Origin: Herbaspirillum sp. ASV7
GTDB taxonomy: Bacteria > Pseudomonadota > Gammaproteobacteria > Burkholderiales > Burkholderiaceae_D
Assembly (NCBI RefSeq): GCF_016429215.1
Contig: NZ_JAELUH010000060.1
Coordinates: 1 to 34,009 of the forward strand
DNA length: 34,009 nt
Direction of reading: 5' to 3'
The translations under genes were made by a program, and so were the position numbers. Positions 1 to 8,831 of this stretch are shown here, in pieces. Position 1 is the first letter of the stretch; every line of letters begins with the position of its first letter. The notes under the pieces are model-generated. The model ran no database searches and was not told the origin of the DNA. It was given only the letters and a program-made list of their open reading frames with translations.

Positions 1-230
1 TCCGTCTTGGTACGCACCGACGCGGGCACCCTCCGAAGGAGGGCGGAGGCAGCAGCGGTCGCCTTCTTTTGCTTACTTTTCTTGGCGAGACAAGAAAAGT
101 GAGCGGCTGCCGGGCCGCCCCCGGCGCTCCCTTCCGACCGGAGAAAGATAAGTATTAAGCTAGAGCGTACACAAGCATTCCGTGCAGACTACCCAAGCCA
201 AAAAACCAAAAACCCAAAAAAACTAACAAA
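1..230. other. Non-coding left edge with a T-rich tract
   Basis: No convincing gene is visible. The minus strand from about 228 down to 190, just after the stop of the H-like gene, is a run of T-rich blocks (TTTTTTT, GGGTTTTTGG, TTTTTTGG). It could help end the long minus-strand operon, although no stable hairpin sits directly before it. The rest holds the dyad listed separately and GC-rich sequence continuing off the edge. Confidence 0.5.
71..104. repeat. Inverted repeat GCTTACTTTTCTTG / CAAGAAAAGTGAGC
   Basis: The left arm (71-84) and right arm (91-104) are complementary in 13 of 14 positions, the exception being a possible G-T wobble, around a 6-nt loop. Preceded by CTTCTTTTGCTTACTTTTC, this resembles a sequence I recall recurring downstream of genes in Burkholderiales. 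A role as bidirectional terminator or dispersed repeat is inference. Confidence 0.55.
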
Positions 231-608
231 TCAGGAAATCAGTTTCAGATACCCCTGAGCATCCAAAAAACCCTCGGGAGAAAACGCCACAGCCGGCTGA
301 ACCTTAAAAATCCATTGCTCATAAGGCGCATCATTGACAGCATCAGGCGTCTCGACAAGCGCATCATTGACAGCCAGCACAACCCCATCAACCGGCGCAT
401 GCAAATCCGAAGCCGTCTTGTTGGACTCAACAATCCCCGACTCCTCCCCCTGCACCAAAGAACGCCCAACAGCCGGCATCTCCACATAGACCAACGGCCC
501 CAACTGCTCCTGCCCGAAATCGGTAATACCGATGGTCAGCGAACCGTCCTCCTCCACCCGCACCCACTCATGGGTCTGGGCATAGACGAGATGATCGGGA
601 ATCAGCAT
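231..608 (-). CDS. Orphan lipoyl carrier protein, glycine-cleavage H-protein-like
   Basis: This is a 125-residue GcvH-family protein. The family carries a lipoyl group on one lysine and shuttles it between enzymes. The N-terminus (AQTHEWVRVEEDG, about 10-22) and the VESNKTASDL segment match the family, so K64 is the expected lipoyl-lysine (usual motif VESVKAASD). I chose ATG 608 because AAGGAG lies 6 nt upstream; a GTG at 611 would be only 3 nt from it. It is the last gene of the operon, 27 bp after the AhpD-like gene. No gcvT, gcvP or lipoate ligase gene is nearby, so ordinary glycine cleavage is not indicated by context. The adjacent CxxC protein suggests the lipoyl arm could serve as an electron carrier (inference). 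Family call is firm; role is open. Confidence 0.85.
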   Translation of the reverse strand: MLIPDHLVYAQTHEWVRVEEDGSLTIGITDFGQEQLGPLVYVEMPAVGRSLVQGEESGIVESNKTASDLHAPVDGVVLAVNDALVETPDAVNDAPYEQWIFKVQPAVAFSPEGFLDAQGYLKLIS

Positions 609-635
609 CACAGTCTCCTTAAAAAAAGATGAACC

Positions 636-1238
636 TCAAGCCTCAGCCTTGGAGCCATCAGCAAACACCGGCTCACCCAGGTTCAACATGAGACGATTAG
701 CCCAGGCAAAGATGGCCACGGAATGGATCAAGTCCAGCACCTCCAGCTCGGACAAGCCCACGTCATAGAGCGCCTTGATCTGCGCCGCGCCGATATCACC
801 GGGCGTCTCGGTCAGCTCCGCAGAAAACTTGGCAATTGCCTGCTCACGCGCATCCACCCCCGCGCCATAAGGCGAATCGAACACCTGCTTCACCGTGTCA
901 TTGCGCTTGGCCAGCTGCTCGAACCGCTGCGCATGCACCGACGCGCAATAGACGCAACCATTGATACGCGAAACCACCAGCGAACCCAGCTCACGCTCCG
1001 CACGCGACAAGCCCCCCGGCGCATACATGATGGCGTTGAAAGCCGCCGAGCGCTGGCGCAGGATATCCGGCTGGTGCGCCAGGAAGAGGTAATAGTCCGA
1101 GGTCTTGGCCTTGGGATGGCTCTCTTCCAGCACCTTGATCTGGTCTTCGCTGGCCTGCTCCAGCTGGATCACATCCAGCCAGGCATCCCACTCCAGGGTT
1201 TCATTGGTAAAGCCGTTGGCCTTGATGATGTCGCTCAT
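636..1238 (-). CDS. AhpD-like alkylhydroperoxidase-domain protein with CxxC
   Basis: This 200-residue protein has the AhpD/carboxymuconolactone-decarboxylase fold. The redox motif is GCVYCASVH (C95, C98, H102), preceded by acidic residues in AERELG (E81, E83). This matches the E...CxxCxxxH active site known from AhpD, where the cysteines cycle as a disulfide. It resembles the subfamily annotated as alkylhydroperoxidase domain protein, Avi_7169 family, which typically sits beside a CMD-domain protein and a peptide-type ABC transporter, as here. AAGGAG lies 7 nt before ATG 1238. The gene starts 11 bp after the CMD gene and is followed by the lipoyl-carrier gene. Substrate is unknown; peroxide or disulfide reduction is likely. 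Confidence 0.85.
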   Translation of the reverse strand: MSDIIKANGFTNETLEWDAWLDVIQLEQASEDQIKVLEESHPKAKTSDYYLFLAHQPDILRQRSAAFNAIMYAPGGLSRAERELGSLVVSRINGCVYCASVHAQRFEQLAKRNDTVKQVFDSPYGAGVDAREQAIAKFSAELTETPGDIGAAQIKALYDVGLSELEVLDLIHSVAIFAWANRLMLNLGEPVFADGSKAEA

Positions 1239-1249
1239 GTCGATTCTCC

Positions 1250-1771
1250 TTACTGAGCCGCCGCAGCCCGCATGGCCTTCAGGCCCGCGACCACGCGCAA
1301 TTGATAGGACACGAAAGCGATCAGCTGCGACAACGCCACCACCGCAGGGGTGCTGATGCCAGCCGCCGGCAGCTTCTCGATGGCAGCCTTGTCGCCCTCC
1401 ACCGGACGCTCGGTCAGCGCGCGGGTAAAGACCAGCATGGCGCGCAGGCGCCCCTCGGGCAAGTCTTCCGGCTGGCCGCTGTCGGCCGCAGCCAGATCAG
1501 CCGCATCGGCCGGCACAGCCTGCGCGCGCGCACGATAATGCGCAGCCAGGTCGGTGGCACCGGCCAGGCGGCAGGCGTACAGCGCCACCAGCAGGCGCTC
1601 ATCCAGGCCGATGCCTGCCAGCGCGGGATCGAACAGCGTGTCGTAGCTGCCCTGCGAAGCCACCGCCACCTTCTCGCGCTGGTGGCGCAGGCTGTGCAAC
1701 GGGCTGCCGGCGTCGAGGCCGGACAGTTGGTCGATGACATCCTTGCTGATGTCGTAGACGGGGGTACTCAT
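1250..1771 (-). CDS. CMD-domain protein without a redox cysteine pair (Avi_7170-like)
   Basis: This 173-residue helical protein of the carboxymuconolactone-decarboxylase/AhpD superfamily resembles the family paired with Avi_7169-type peroxidases. The active-site helix (about 57-82, LDERLL to AAHYRARA) keeps E59 and H79 but has only one cysteine (C67), so it cannot form the CxxC disulfide. It may be a structural or substrate-binding partner of the neighbouring AhpD-like protein (inference). Its ATG overlaps the stop of the upstream hydrolase in an ATGA (1768-1771), and AAGGAG lies 6 nt before the start, indicating translational coupling. Confidence 0.8.
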   Translation of the reverse strand: MSTPVYDISKDVIDQLSGLDAGSPLHSLRHQREKVAVASQGSYDTLFDPALAGIGLDERLLVALYACRLAGATDLAAHYRARAQAVPADAADLAAADSGQPEDLPEGRLRAMLVFTRALTERPVEGDKAAIEKLPAAGISTPAVVALSQLIAFVSYQLRVVAGLKAMRAAAAQ

Positions 1772-3099
1772 GAAGTCTCCTTGTTGGATGAATGTCTGGT
1801 CAGCGCGTCGCGCAGGAAGTGCTGCGCCTGCTGCCAGGAGTCGAGATCGGCGCGGGCGTTCGCGGCCGGCTCGCCGCCACCAGTACTGATGCGGCCGGAT
1901 ACCGGGTGGGCATAGGTGGTCTGCGTGGTCGGTACGAACGGGAACAGGATGGAATGGCCGGCATTGGCGTAATTGCGCCAGACCACCGGCCAGGGATGCG
2001 CCACCTCGGCCAGCTTGTCGCGCACCATGCCGCAGTAGAGGCTGGAAGGCCAGGAGCCATCGTCGGTGGCCGACAGCAGCAGCACCGGGCCGGCGATCTT
2101 CTCCACCGGGATGCGGGCGCGGGCCACCGCCTCCTCGTCCTGCAAAGCGGTCAGCATCGCCAGCTCATGGCGATGCGGTGCCGGGCCTTCGTCGAAGGGC
2201 GCCCAGCTGGCCGTGCGGTTGCCCTGCCACTGGTGCGGCAGCGGTTCGCCGCGCAGCAGCCAGGTCGGGCCTTCGCGGCCCACGGCCGGATCGGCCGCGT
2301 TCTGGCCGCTGTGCACCAGCGCGCTGGGCACATAGGCCAGCACGGCCGATACCTTCTGCGGGAAGGTCGCACCCAGCAACAACACCAGCTCGCCACCCCG
2401 CGACTGGCCACTGATGGCCACGAAGTCGTGCAGCGGCTGTAGCTCGGCACGCAGCCAGTCCAGGCCACGTTCGAAATATTCCAGCGGCGTGTTGGAGATG
2501 TAGTTGGACAGCCCCGGCGCCTTGAAGTAAGCCAAGGCAAAGGCAGCATAGCCGCGCGAGGCATACAGCGCCGCGCGCGGCTCGTTGATGCCGCCACCGG
2601 AACCGTTGACGATCATCACCGCCGGATGCGGCCCGGGCGTGGCCGGCAGGAACAAGGTGCCGACCAGCCCCTCTTCGCGTACCTCGCGCCGGATCACACC
2701 CTCGGCCGCCAGGCGCTGCACCAGCTCCGTGCTGGCCGGGGTGCAGCGGGCCAGGCCAGGCTGGTCCAGCGACGACACGGTCAGCGTCGTCACCAGCGGC
2801 GCCATCACATCGGAATGGAAGTTGTCGCGGCGCCCGGCCTGCACCGGTTGCTGCGACCACAGCAGGCCCATCGGATCGATGCCGTAGTAGTCGCCATCGA
2901 TGGCCGGGTTCATGCTCACATCCACGTTGCCATACGCATCGGCGATGTAGCAGGCGCTGCTCTGCCATTGGGCGCCGTTGCGCAGGGTCGCCGATGAAAT
3001 CCGCACCGGCTCGCCCGGATGCGCGCCACGCACGATGATGCGGCGAGGCACGTCGATCAGGTCGTCGGCCGGGCTGACCTCGATGGAGAAGTTGGGCAT
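1768..3099 (-). CDS. Alpha/beta hydrolase, acyl-CoA thioesterase/BAAT-like
   Basis: This 443-residue protein has an N-terminal beta-sandwich (about 1-130) like the acyl-CoA thioester hydrolase/BAAT N-terminal domain, and a C-terminal alpha/beta-hydrolase domain. The oxyanion region is NGSGGGINE (about 165-173). The nucleophile is probably S233 in GQSRGG, with D346 or D347 in SATDDGS and H382 in NAGHS completing the triad. BAAT relatives usually have Cys or Ser here; Ser suggests hydrolysis rather than amino-acid conjugation. There is no signal peptide, so it should be cytoplasmic and act on material imported by the adjacent ABC transporter. It starts 4 bp after the binding-protein stop, without a strong SD, so coupling is likely. 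It is long for a dienelactone hydrolase, which supports the two-domain BAAT type. Confidence 0.75.
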   Translation of the reverse strand: MPNFSIEVSPADDLIDVPRRIIVRGAHPGEPVRISSATLRNGAQWQSSACYIADAYGNVDVSMNPAIDGDYYGIDPMGLLWSQQPVQAGRRDNFHSDVMAPLVTTLTVSSLDQPGLARCTPASTELVQRLAAEGVIRREVREEGLVGTLFLPATPGPHPAVMIVNGSGGGINEPRAALYASRGYAAFALAYFKAPGLSNYISNTPLEYFERGLDWLRAELQPLHDFVAISGQSRGGELVLLLGATFPQKVSAVLAYVPSALVHSGQNAADPAVGREGPTWLLRGEPLPHQWQGNRTASWAPFDEGPAPHRHELAMLTALQDEEAVARARIPVEKIAGPVLLLSATDDGSWPSSLYCGMVRDKLAEVAHPWPVVWRNYANAGHSILFPFVPTTQTTYAHPVSGRISTGGGEPAANARADLDSWQQAQHFLRDALTRHSSNKETS

Positions 3100-3103
3100 G
3101 GGC

Positions 3104-4690
3104 TTACTTCTTGTCCTGGGTCACCATCATGGCGGTGGTGCGGTCGCTGCTGATGGGGGTGACCTTCAGGCCCTTCTTGGCGGCCCAGATGTTCTGGTAG
3201 TGGTACAGCGGGATCACGCCCACTTCTTCCGACACGGTCTTGGCGGCACCGCGCAGGATGGCTTCACGCTTGGCGGGATCGAATTCCGCAGTGGAATCGG
3301 CCAGGGCCTTGTCCACGGCCGGGCTGCTGTAGTGGTTCCAGTTGGAGGCGCCGATGCCCTTCTTGGGATCGACCGAACCCAGCACGTTGACCAGCGCATA
3401 GCTGGCTTCACCAGTACCGTTACCCCAGGCCAGGACCGAGACCGCGAACTCGTTCTTGTTGGCACGCGAGGAATACGACGCCCATGGCAACACCTCGACC
3501 TGGGTCTTGATGCCGATGCGGGTCCAGAACTGGGCCACCGCCTGCATGGTTTCCGGCGCTTGCGGATAACGGTCGTTGGGCACGTGGATGGTCAGCTTGA
3601 AACCGTCCGGGAAACCGGCCTCGGCCAGCAGCTTCTTGGCCTGGGTGGCGTCGAAGGGGATGTTCTTGATCTCGGGGTTGTAGCCAAAGGTGTCAGACGG
3701 CATCCACTGGTTGGCCTCGGTGGCCGCGCCCTGAAGGATGCGGTCGATCACGGCCTTGCGGTTGATGGCCAGCGACATGGCGCGGCGCACGCGCACGTCC
3801 AGCAGCGGGTTCTTGTCCAGTTGCTTGCCGTTGTTGTCGGTGATGAAGGGGCTCGGGCCTTCGTGGAAGCTCGGCTGGATCAGCAGCACGCGCAGGCCGT
3901 TGTAGGGGTAGACCTTGACGTTGGGCGACTGCTTCAGCTTGGCCAGGTCGGACACCGAGACCTTGTCGATCACGTCCACATCACCGGACAGCAGCGCCGC
4001 AGTGCGGGCCGCGCCGTTGTTGATGTAGCGGTAGTTGACCTTTTCCCACAGGGCCTTGCCGTTCCAGTAGTCGTCGTTGCGCTGCATGACCACGCGGTCG
4101 CCCGGGGTGTAGGAGACGAACTTGTAGGGACCGGTCCCCACCATGGCTGCGCCGCTGTTGTAGTTCTCGGTGGTGGACTTCTCGCCCACGTGCTTGCTGA
4201 CGATGTGTACCGAGGCCAGGTTCAGCGGCAGGTCCGGGTTGGGGATGTTGGTCTTGATGACCAGGGTCAGCGGGTCCTTGGCGGTGACCGATTCCACCGT
4301 GCGCAGGTAGCCGGCGAAGGTCGCCACGCTGCCCGGCACCGCGCGTGCGCGCTGGTAGGAGAAGATCACATCGTCAGCGGTGAAGGGCTTGCCGTCCTGC
4401 CACTTGACGTTGGGGCGCAGTTTGAATTCCCAGGTCTTGGGGTCGATGTTCTTCCAGCTCACGGCCAGGCCGGGGACCAGCTTGTTGTAGTCGTTCTGGA
4501 CCAGCAAGTCCCAGAAATGCAGGTCCACCGAGCGGTCGCCGGCGTGGTTGTTCAACTGTGGATCCAGCGAGGACAGCGGGTCGGCAAAGGCGATGTTGAG
4601 GTTCTGCGCGTGCGCCGCATCGGCGGCAGCGGCCAGGGCCACGCCGGTCAGGGCAACGGCCAGCAGGCGGGTCAGGAGGGTTTTCTTCAT
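3104..4690 (-). CDS. Peptide/nickel-type ABC transporter substrate-binding protein (SBP_bac_5)
   Basis: This is a periplasmic binding protein of about 528 residues, the expected size for the DppA/OppA family. The start is ATG 4690 (MKKTLLTRLL) with AGAGGAA about 7 nt upstream; an in-frame ATG at 4714 lacks an SD. A Sec signal peptide ends near AAHA/QNL. Family landmarks are DPLSSLDPQ, KLRPNVKWQDGKPFTADDV and VRRAMSLAINR. It resembles the KPN_01854-type binding proteins found with AhpD and CMD proteins. It lies downstream of its permease and ATPase genes across a 215-bp gap that holds a REP-like palindrome. The substrate cannot be read from sequence. Confidence 0.85.
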   Translation of the reverse strand: MKKTLLTRLLAVALTGVALAAAADAAHAQNLNIAFADPLSSLDPQLNNHAGDRSVDLHFWDLLVQNDYNKLVPGLAVSWKNIDPKTWEFKLRPNVKWQDGKPFTADDVIFSYQRARAVPGSVATFAGYLRTVESVTAKDPLTLVIKTNIPNPDLPLNLASVHIVSKHVGEKSTTENYNSGAAMVGTGPYKFVSYTPGDRVVMQRNDDYWNGKALWEKVNYRYINNGAARTAALLSGDVDVIDKVSVSDLAKLKQSPNVKVYPYNGLRVLLIQPSFHEGPSPFITDNNGKQLDKNPLLDVRVRRAMSLAINRKAVIDRILQGAATEANQWMPSDTFGYNPEIKNIPFDATQAKKLLAEAGFPDGFKLTIHVPNDRYPQAPETMQAVAQFWTRIGIKTQVEVLPWASYSSRANKNEFAVSVLAWGNGTGEASYALVNVLGSVDPKKGIGASNWNHYSSPAVDKALADSTAEFDPAKREAILRGAAKTVSEEVGVIPLYHYQNIWAAKKGLKVTPISSDRTTAMMVTQDKK

Positions 4691-4766
4691 GGTCGGGTTC
4701 CTCTGTGTGGTCATGGTGGAGGCACTACGGGTACATCAGTTCGGGGCTTTCTGGACGGCCCCCTTG

Positions 4767-4882
4767 CTCCCGTTCGGACTGAGTAGCAGCGCAGCTGCAA
4801 CATCTGCATATTGAAGGCCTGGCTGCAGCTGCATCAGCGTCTTCGATACGGCCCCGGGGGGCCTACTCAGTCCGAACGGGAG
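4767..4882. repeat. REP-like palindromic element, copy A
   Basis: A perfect 20-bp inverted repeat (4767-4786 and 4863-4882, core CGGACTGAGTAG/CTACTCAGTCCG) encloses 76 bp. The interior carries CTTCGATACG near its right side. A second element at 10430-10540 shares CTGAGTAG/CTACTCAG and TTCGATACG, so this is a dispersed family. It sits between the DppF-like ATPase gene and the binding-protein gene on the transcribed strand, where a stem could stabilise mRNA or set differential expression. Confidence 0.75.
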
Positions 4883-4905
4883 ATGGAACATTTCAACAAT
4901 CCTTC

Positions 4906-5905
4906 TCAGCGGCCATCATTGAGATGGCAGGCACTCATATGCCCCGGCGCGATCTCGCGCAGCAGCGGTTGTTCTTCACGGCAGCGCGCCATCGCATGCG
5001 GGCAGCGCGGATTGAAATGGCAGCCCGTGGGTGGATTGAGCGGGCTGGGAATCTCGCCCTTGATGGCGGTGAACTCCTTCTTGCGCGCCGCCATGCGCGG
5101 CACCTCGGCCAGCAGGGCTTGCGTGTAGGGATGGTTGGGCTGGCCGAACAGCTCGGCCACCGGCGCACTCTCGACCACGCGGCCGAGGTACATGATGACC
5201 ACGCGGTCGGAGACATGCTCCACCACGCCCAGGTCGTGGCTGATGAAGAGATAGGTCAGGCCCAGTTCTTCGCGCAGGTCCATGAACAGGTTCAGGATCT
5301 GCGCCTGGATCGACACGTCCAGCGCCGCCACGGCCTCGTCGCACACCAGCATCTGCGGCTGCACCGCCAGGGCGCGGGCGATGCCGATGCGCTGGCGCTG
5401 GCCGCCGGAGAACTGGTGCGGGTAACGGTCGCGCAGGGCCGGATCGAGGCCGGCACGCAGCAGCTGGCGGCACACATAATCATCCAGGTCGCCCTCGACC
5501 TTGCCGTTGACTTGCGCGGCCTCGCCCACGATCTGGTCGATGCGCAGGCGCGGGTTCAGGCTGGCATAAGGGTTCTGGAAGATCATCTGCACCTGCAGGC
5601 GCGCTTCGGCCTCTTCCTTGCTGGTGAGCGTGGAACGCTCGCGGCCGTTGATCAGTACCTGTCCGTCCGAAGGATCGAGCAAGCCACAGGCTACGCGCCC
5701 CAGCGTGGACTTGCCGCAACCGGACTCGCCGACCAGCCCGACCACTTCGCCGGGCAAGACTTTCAGATCGACCTGGTCGAGGGCGTGCGTGACGGCCGGT
5801 GGACGGCTCCAGCCGCGTGCCTGCAACTGGCGCTCCAGCCAGCCCTGGCGGCGCTCGCCGAAGCGACGGCTGACGGCGCGGGTTTCGATCAGGGGAATGA
5901 CGGCC

Positions 5906-5922
<17 letters not shown>
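4906..5922 (-). CDS. Oligopeptide/dipeptide ABC transporter ATPase (DppF/OppF type)
   Basis: This is a 338-residue cytoplasmic ATPase. It has Walker A GESGCGKST (about 64-72), signature SGGQRQRIGIARAL, Walker B MLVCDEAVAALD, and the C-terminal oligopeptide-transporter HPY region with GCHFNPRCPHAMARC. It pairs with the neighbouring DppD-like ATPase. The start is either ATG 5922 or ATG 5913; both overlap the end of the upstream ATPase gene (stop at 5906-5908), so translation is coupled. It is the last of four contiguous transporter genes before the REP-like gap. Confidence 0.88.
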
Positions 5923-6894
<972 letters not shown>

Positions 6895-6898
<4 letters not shown>

Positions 6899-7860
6899 TT
6901 CTGCCACCTTGGATTGAGGATGTCGCGCAGGCGGTCACCCACCAGGTTGATGGCGACGATCACGACCAACAGCGTGATGCCGGGATAGAAGCTGATCCAG
7001 TATTCGCCAGAGAGCATGTATTGGTAACCGTTGGAGATGAGCAGGCCCAGCGAGGGCTCGGTGATGGGTACGCCCAGGCCGAGGAAGGACAGCGTGGCCT
7101 CCAGCGTGATGGCACGGGCCACCTGCAGGGTGCCGATGACGATGAGCGGCGGCAGGCAGTTGGGCAGGATGTGGCGCACCATGATGCGCCAGGACGACAG
7201 GTTCAGTCCGCGTGCGGCTTCGACGTATTCCTTGCGTCGCTCCACCAGCGCTTGGCCGCGCGCGGTGCGGGCATAGTAGGCCCACTCCAGCACCACCAGC
7301 GTAGCCATGACGTTGAAGATGCCCTTGCCGACGTAGGCCAGGATCAGCATCGCCACCAGAATCGACGGGAAGGACAGCACCAGATCGGCAAAACGCATCA
7401 GCACCGTGTCCACCTTGCCCCCGGCGTAGGCGGCCAGCAGGCCGACGAGCGTGCCGATCACGCCGGCGATCAGGGCCGAGCCCACACCGATACCCACGCT
7501 GATGCGCAAGCCATAGAGGATGGCCGAGACCAGGTCGCGGCCCTGGCCGTCGGTGCCCAGCCAGTAGGTATAGGTCCCCAGGCCGTTGATGGTACCGGGA
7601 TGCAGGCGGGCATCGAGCACGTCCAGCTGCATCAGGTCATAGGGGTTCTGCGGCGTGATCCAGGGCGCGGCAATGGCGCCCACGATCAGCAGCAGCACGA
7701 TCACCAGCCCCAGCACGGCCGAGCGCGAAGCCACGAAGTGGCGCAGCACGCGGCGCCAGGGCGACTCGCGGCGCGGCGCCTGGAAGGCCGACAGCTCGGC
7801 CACGCGGGCACGCACCTGCTCCTGGGTCATCGGGGTCATTTCGGTTGGCGGCACGCTCAT
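6895..7860 (-). CDS. Peptide ABC transporter permease (DppC/OppC type)
   Basis: This is a 321-residue inner-membrane permease. An N-terminal cytoplasmic stretch (about 1-40, with PWRRVLRHF) leads to a first membrane helix, then the BPD_transp_1 domain. The EAA-type loop is EAARGLNLSSWRIMVRHILPN (split here by function: EAARGLNLS then the HILPN turn), which contacts the ATPases. The ATG at 7860 overlaps the preceding permease stop as ATGA. Confidence 0.88.
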
Positions 7861-8831
7861 GCCTTGGCCTCCACCCGCACACGCGGGTCCAGTATCTTGT
7901 AGAGCACGTCGACCACCAGGTTGATGGTGACGAACATGCAGACGATCACCATCAGGTAGGCCACGATCACGGGCCGGTCCAGGGCATTGATGCTATCAAG
8001 GATCAGCTTGCCGGCGCCGGGCCAGGCGAAGATGCTCTCGGTCACCACGGCAAAGGCGATGGTGGAGCCGAACTCCAGGCCGACCACGGTCACCAGCGGA
8101 ATCAGGGTATTGCGCAACACGTACATCAGCACTACGCGGGCCGGCGACAAGCCCTTGGCACGGGCGAACTTGACGAAGTCCATCGGCAGCACCTCGCGCA
8201 CGTTGGCGCGGGTCAGGCGGATCACCAGCGAGATCTTGAACAGCGACAGGTTGATGGCCGGCAGGATCATGTGGCGCCAGCCGTCCGCCGTCAGCCACGA
8301 CCACTGCACCCCGAACAGTTCGGCAGTCTGGCCGCGCCCGCCCGAAGGCAGCCAGCCCAGCGTGACCGAGAAGGCCATGATGAACATCAGGCCGATCCAG
8401 AAGGTGGGCAGCGAAAAGCCCAGGATGCTGGTGGTCATGACCACCCGCGAGAGCGGATGATCGGGCTTCATCCCCGCCAGCAGGCCCAGCGGCACGCCCA
8501 CCAGCAAGGCCAGGAACAGGGCCGCGAAGGCCAGTTCCAGGGTGGCCGGCAAGCGCTGGAAGATCAGCAGGATGGCCGGGGTGTTGTAGACGAAGCTGTT
8601 ACCCAGATTGCCATGCAAGGCTCCGTTCAGGAAGGACAGGTACTGGAACCAGACCGGCTGGTCCAGCCCCAGCTCCTGGATGATGCGCAGGCGGTCGACC
8701 TGGTCGACATCCTGGCCGATCAGGATATCGACCGGATTGCCGATCATGTGCAGGCCGAAGAAGACGATCACCGTCATCAGCAGCACCACCATGAGCGCCT
8801 GCAGGACGCTCTTTGCAATGGCGACGGTCAT
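7857..8831 (-). CDS. Peptide ABC transporter permease (DppB/OppB type)
   Basis: This is a 324-residue inner-membrane permease. It has an N-terminal helix (about 5-30), then the conserved DPPB-type features GLDQPVWFQYLSFLNG and LGNSFVYNTPA, and an EAA loop FARAKGLSPARVVLMYVLRN. The start at 8831 (MTVAIAK) overlaps the monooxygenase stop in an exact ATGA and has TGGGAG upstream; an in-frame ATG at 8861 would bury 34 bp in the upstream gene. It forms the translocation pore with the DppC-like partner. Confidence 0.87.
   Translation of the reverse strand: MTVAIAKSVLQALMVVLLMTVIVFFGLHMIGNPVDILIGQDVDQVDRLRIIQELGLDQPVWFQYLSFLNGALHGNLGNSFVYNTPAILLIFQRLPATLELAFAALFLALLVGVPLGLLAGMKPDHPLSRVVMTTSILGFSLPTFWIGLMFIMAFSVTLGWLPSGGRGQTAELFGVQWSWLTADGWRHMILPAINLSLFKISLVIRLTRANVREVLPMDFVKFARAKGLSPARVVLMYVLRNTLIPLVTVVGLEFGSTIAFAVVTESIFAWPGAGKLILDSINALDRPVIVAYLMVIVCMFVTINLVVDVLYKILDPRVRVEAKA

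Noticed and set aside
2978-4786. 602-residue plus-strand open frame opposite the binding-protein gene
   Set aside because: It is a high-GC antisense shadow: composition rich in H, G, Q, R and V, with no family and no ribosome site, while the opposite strand encodes a clear SBP_bac_5 protein.
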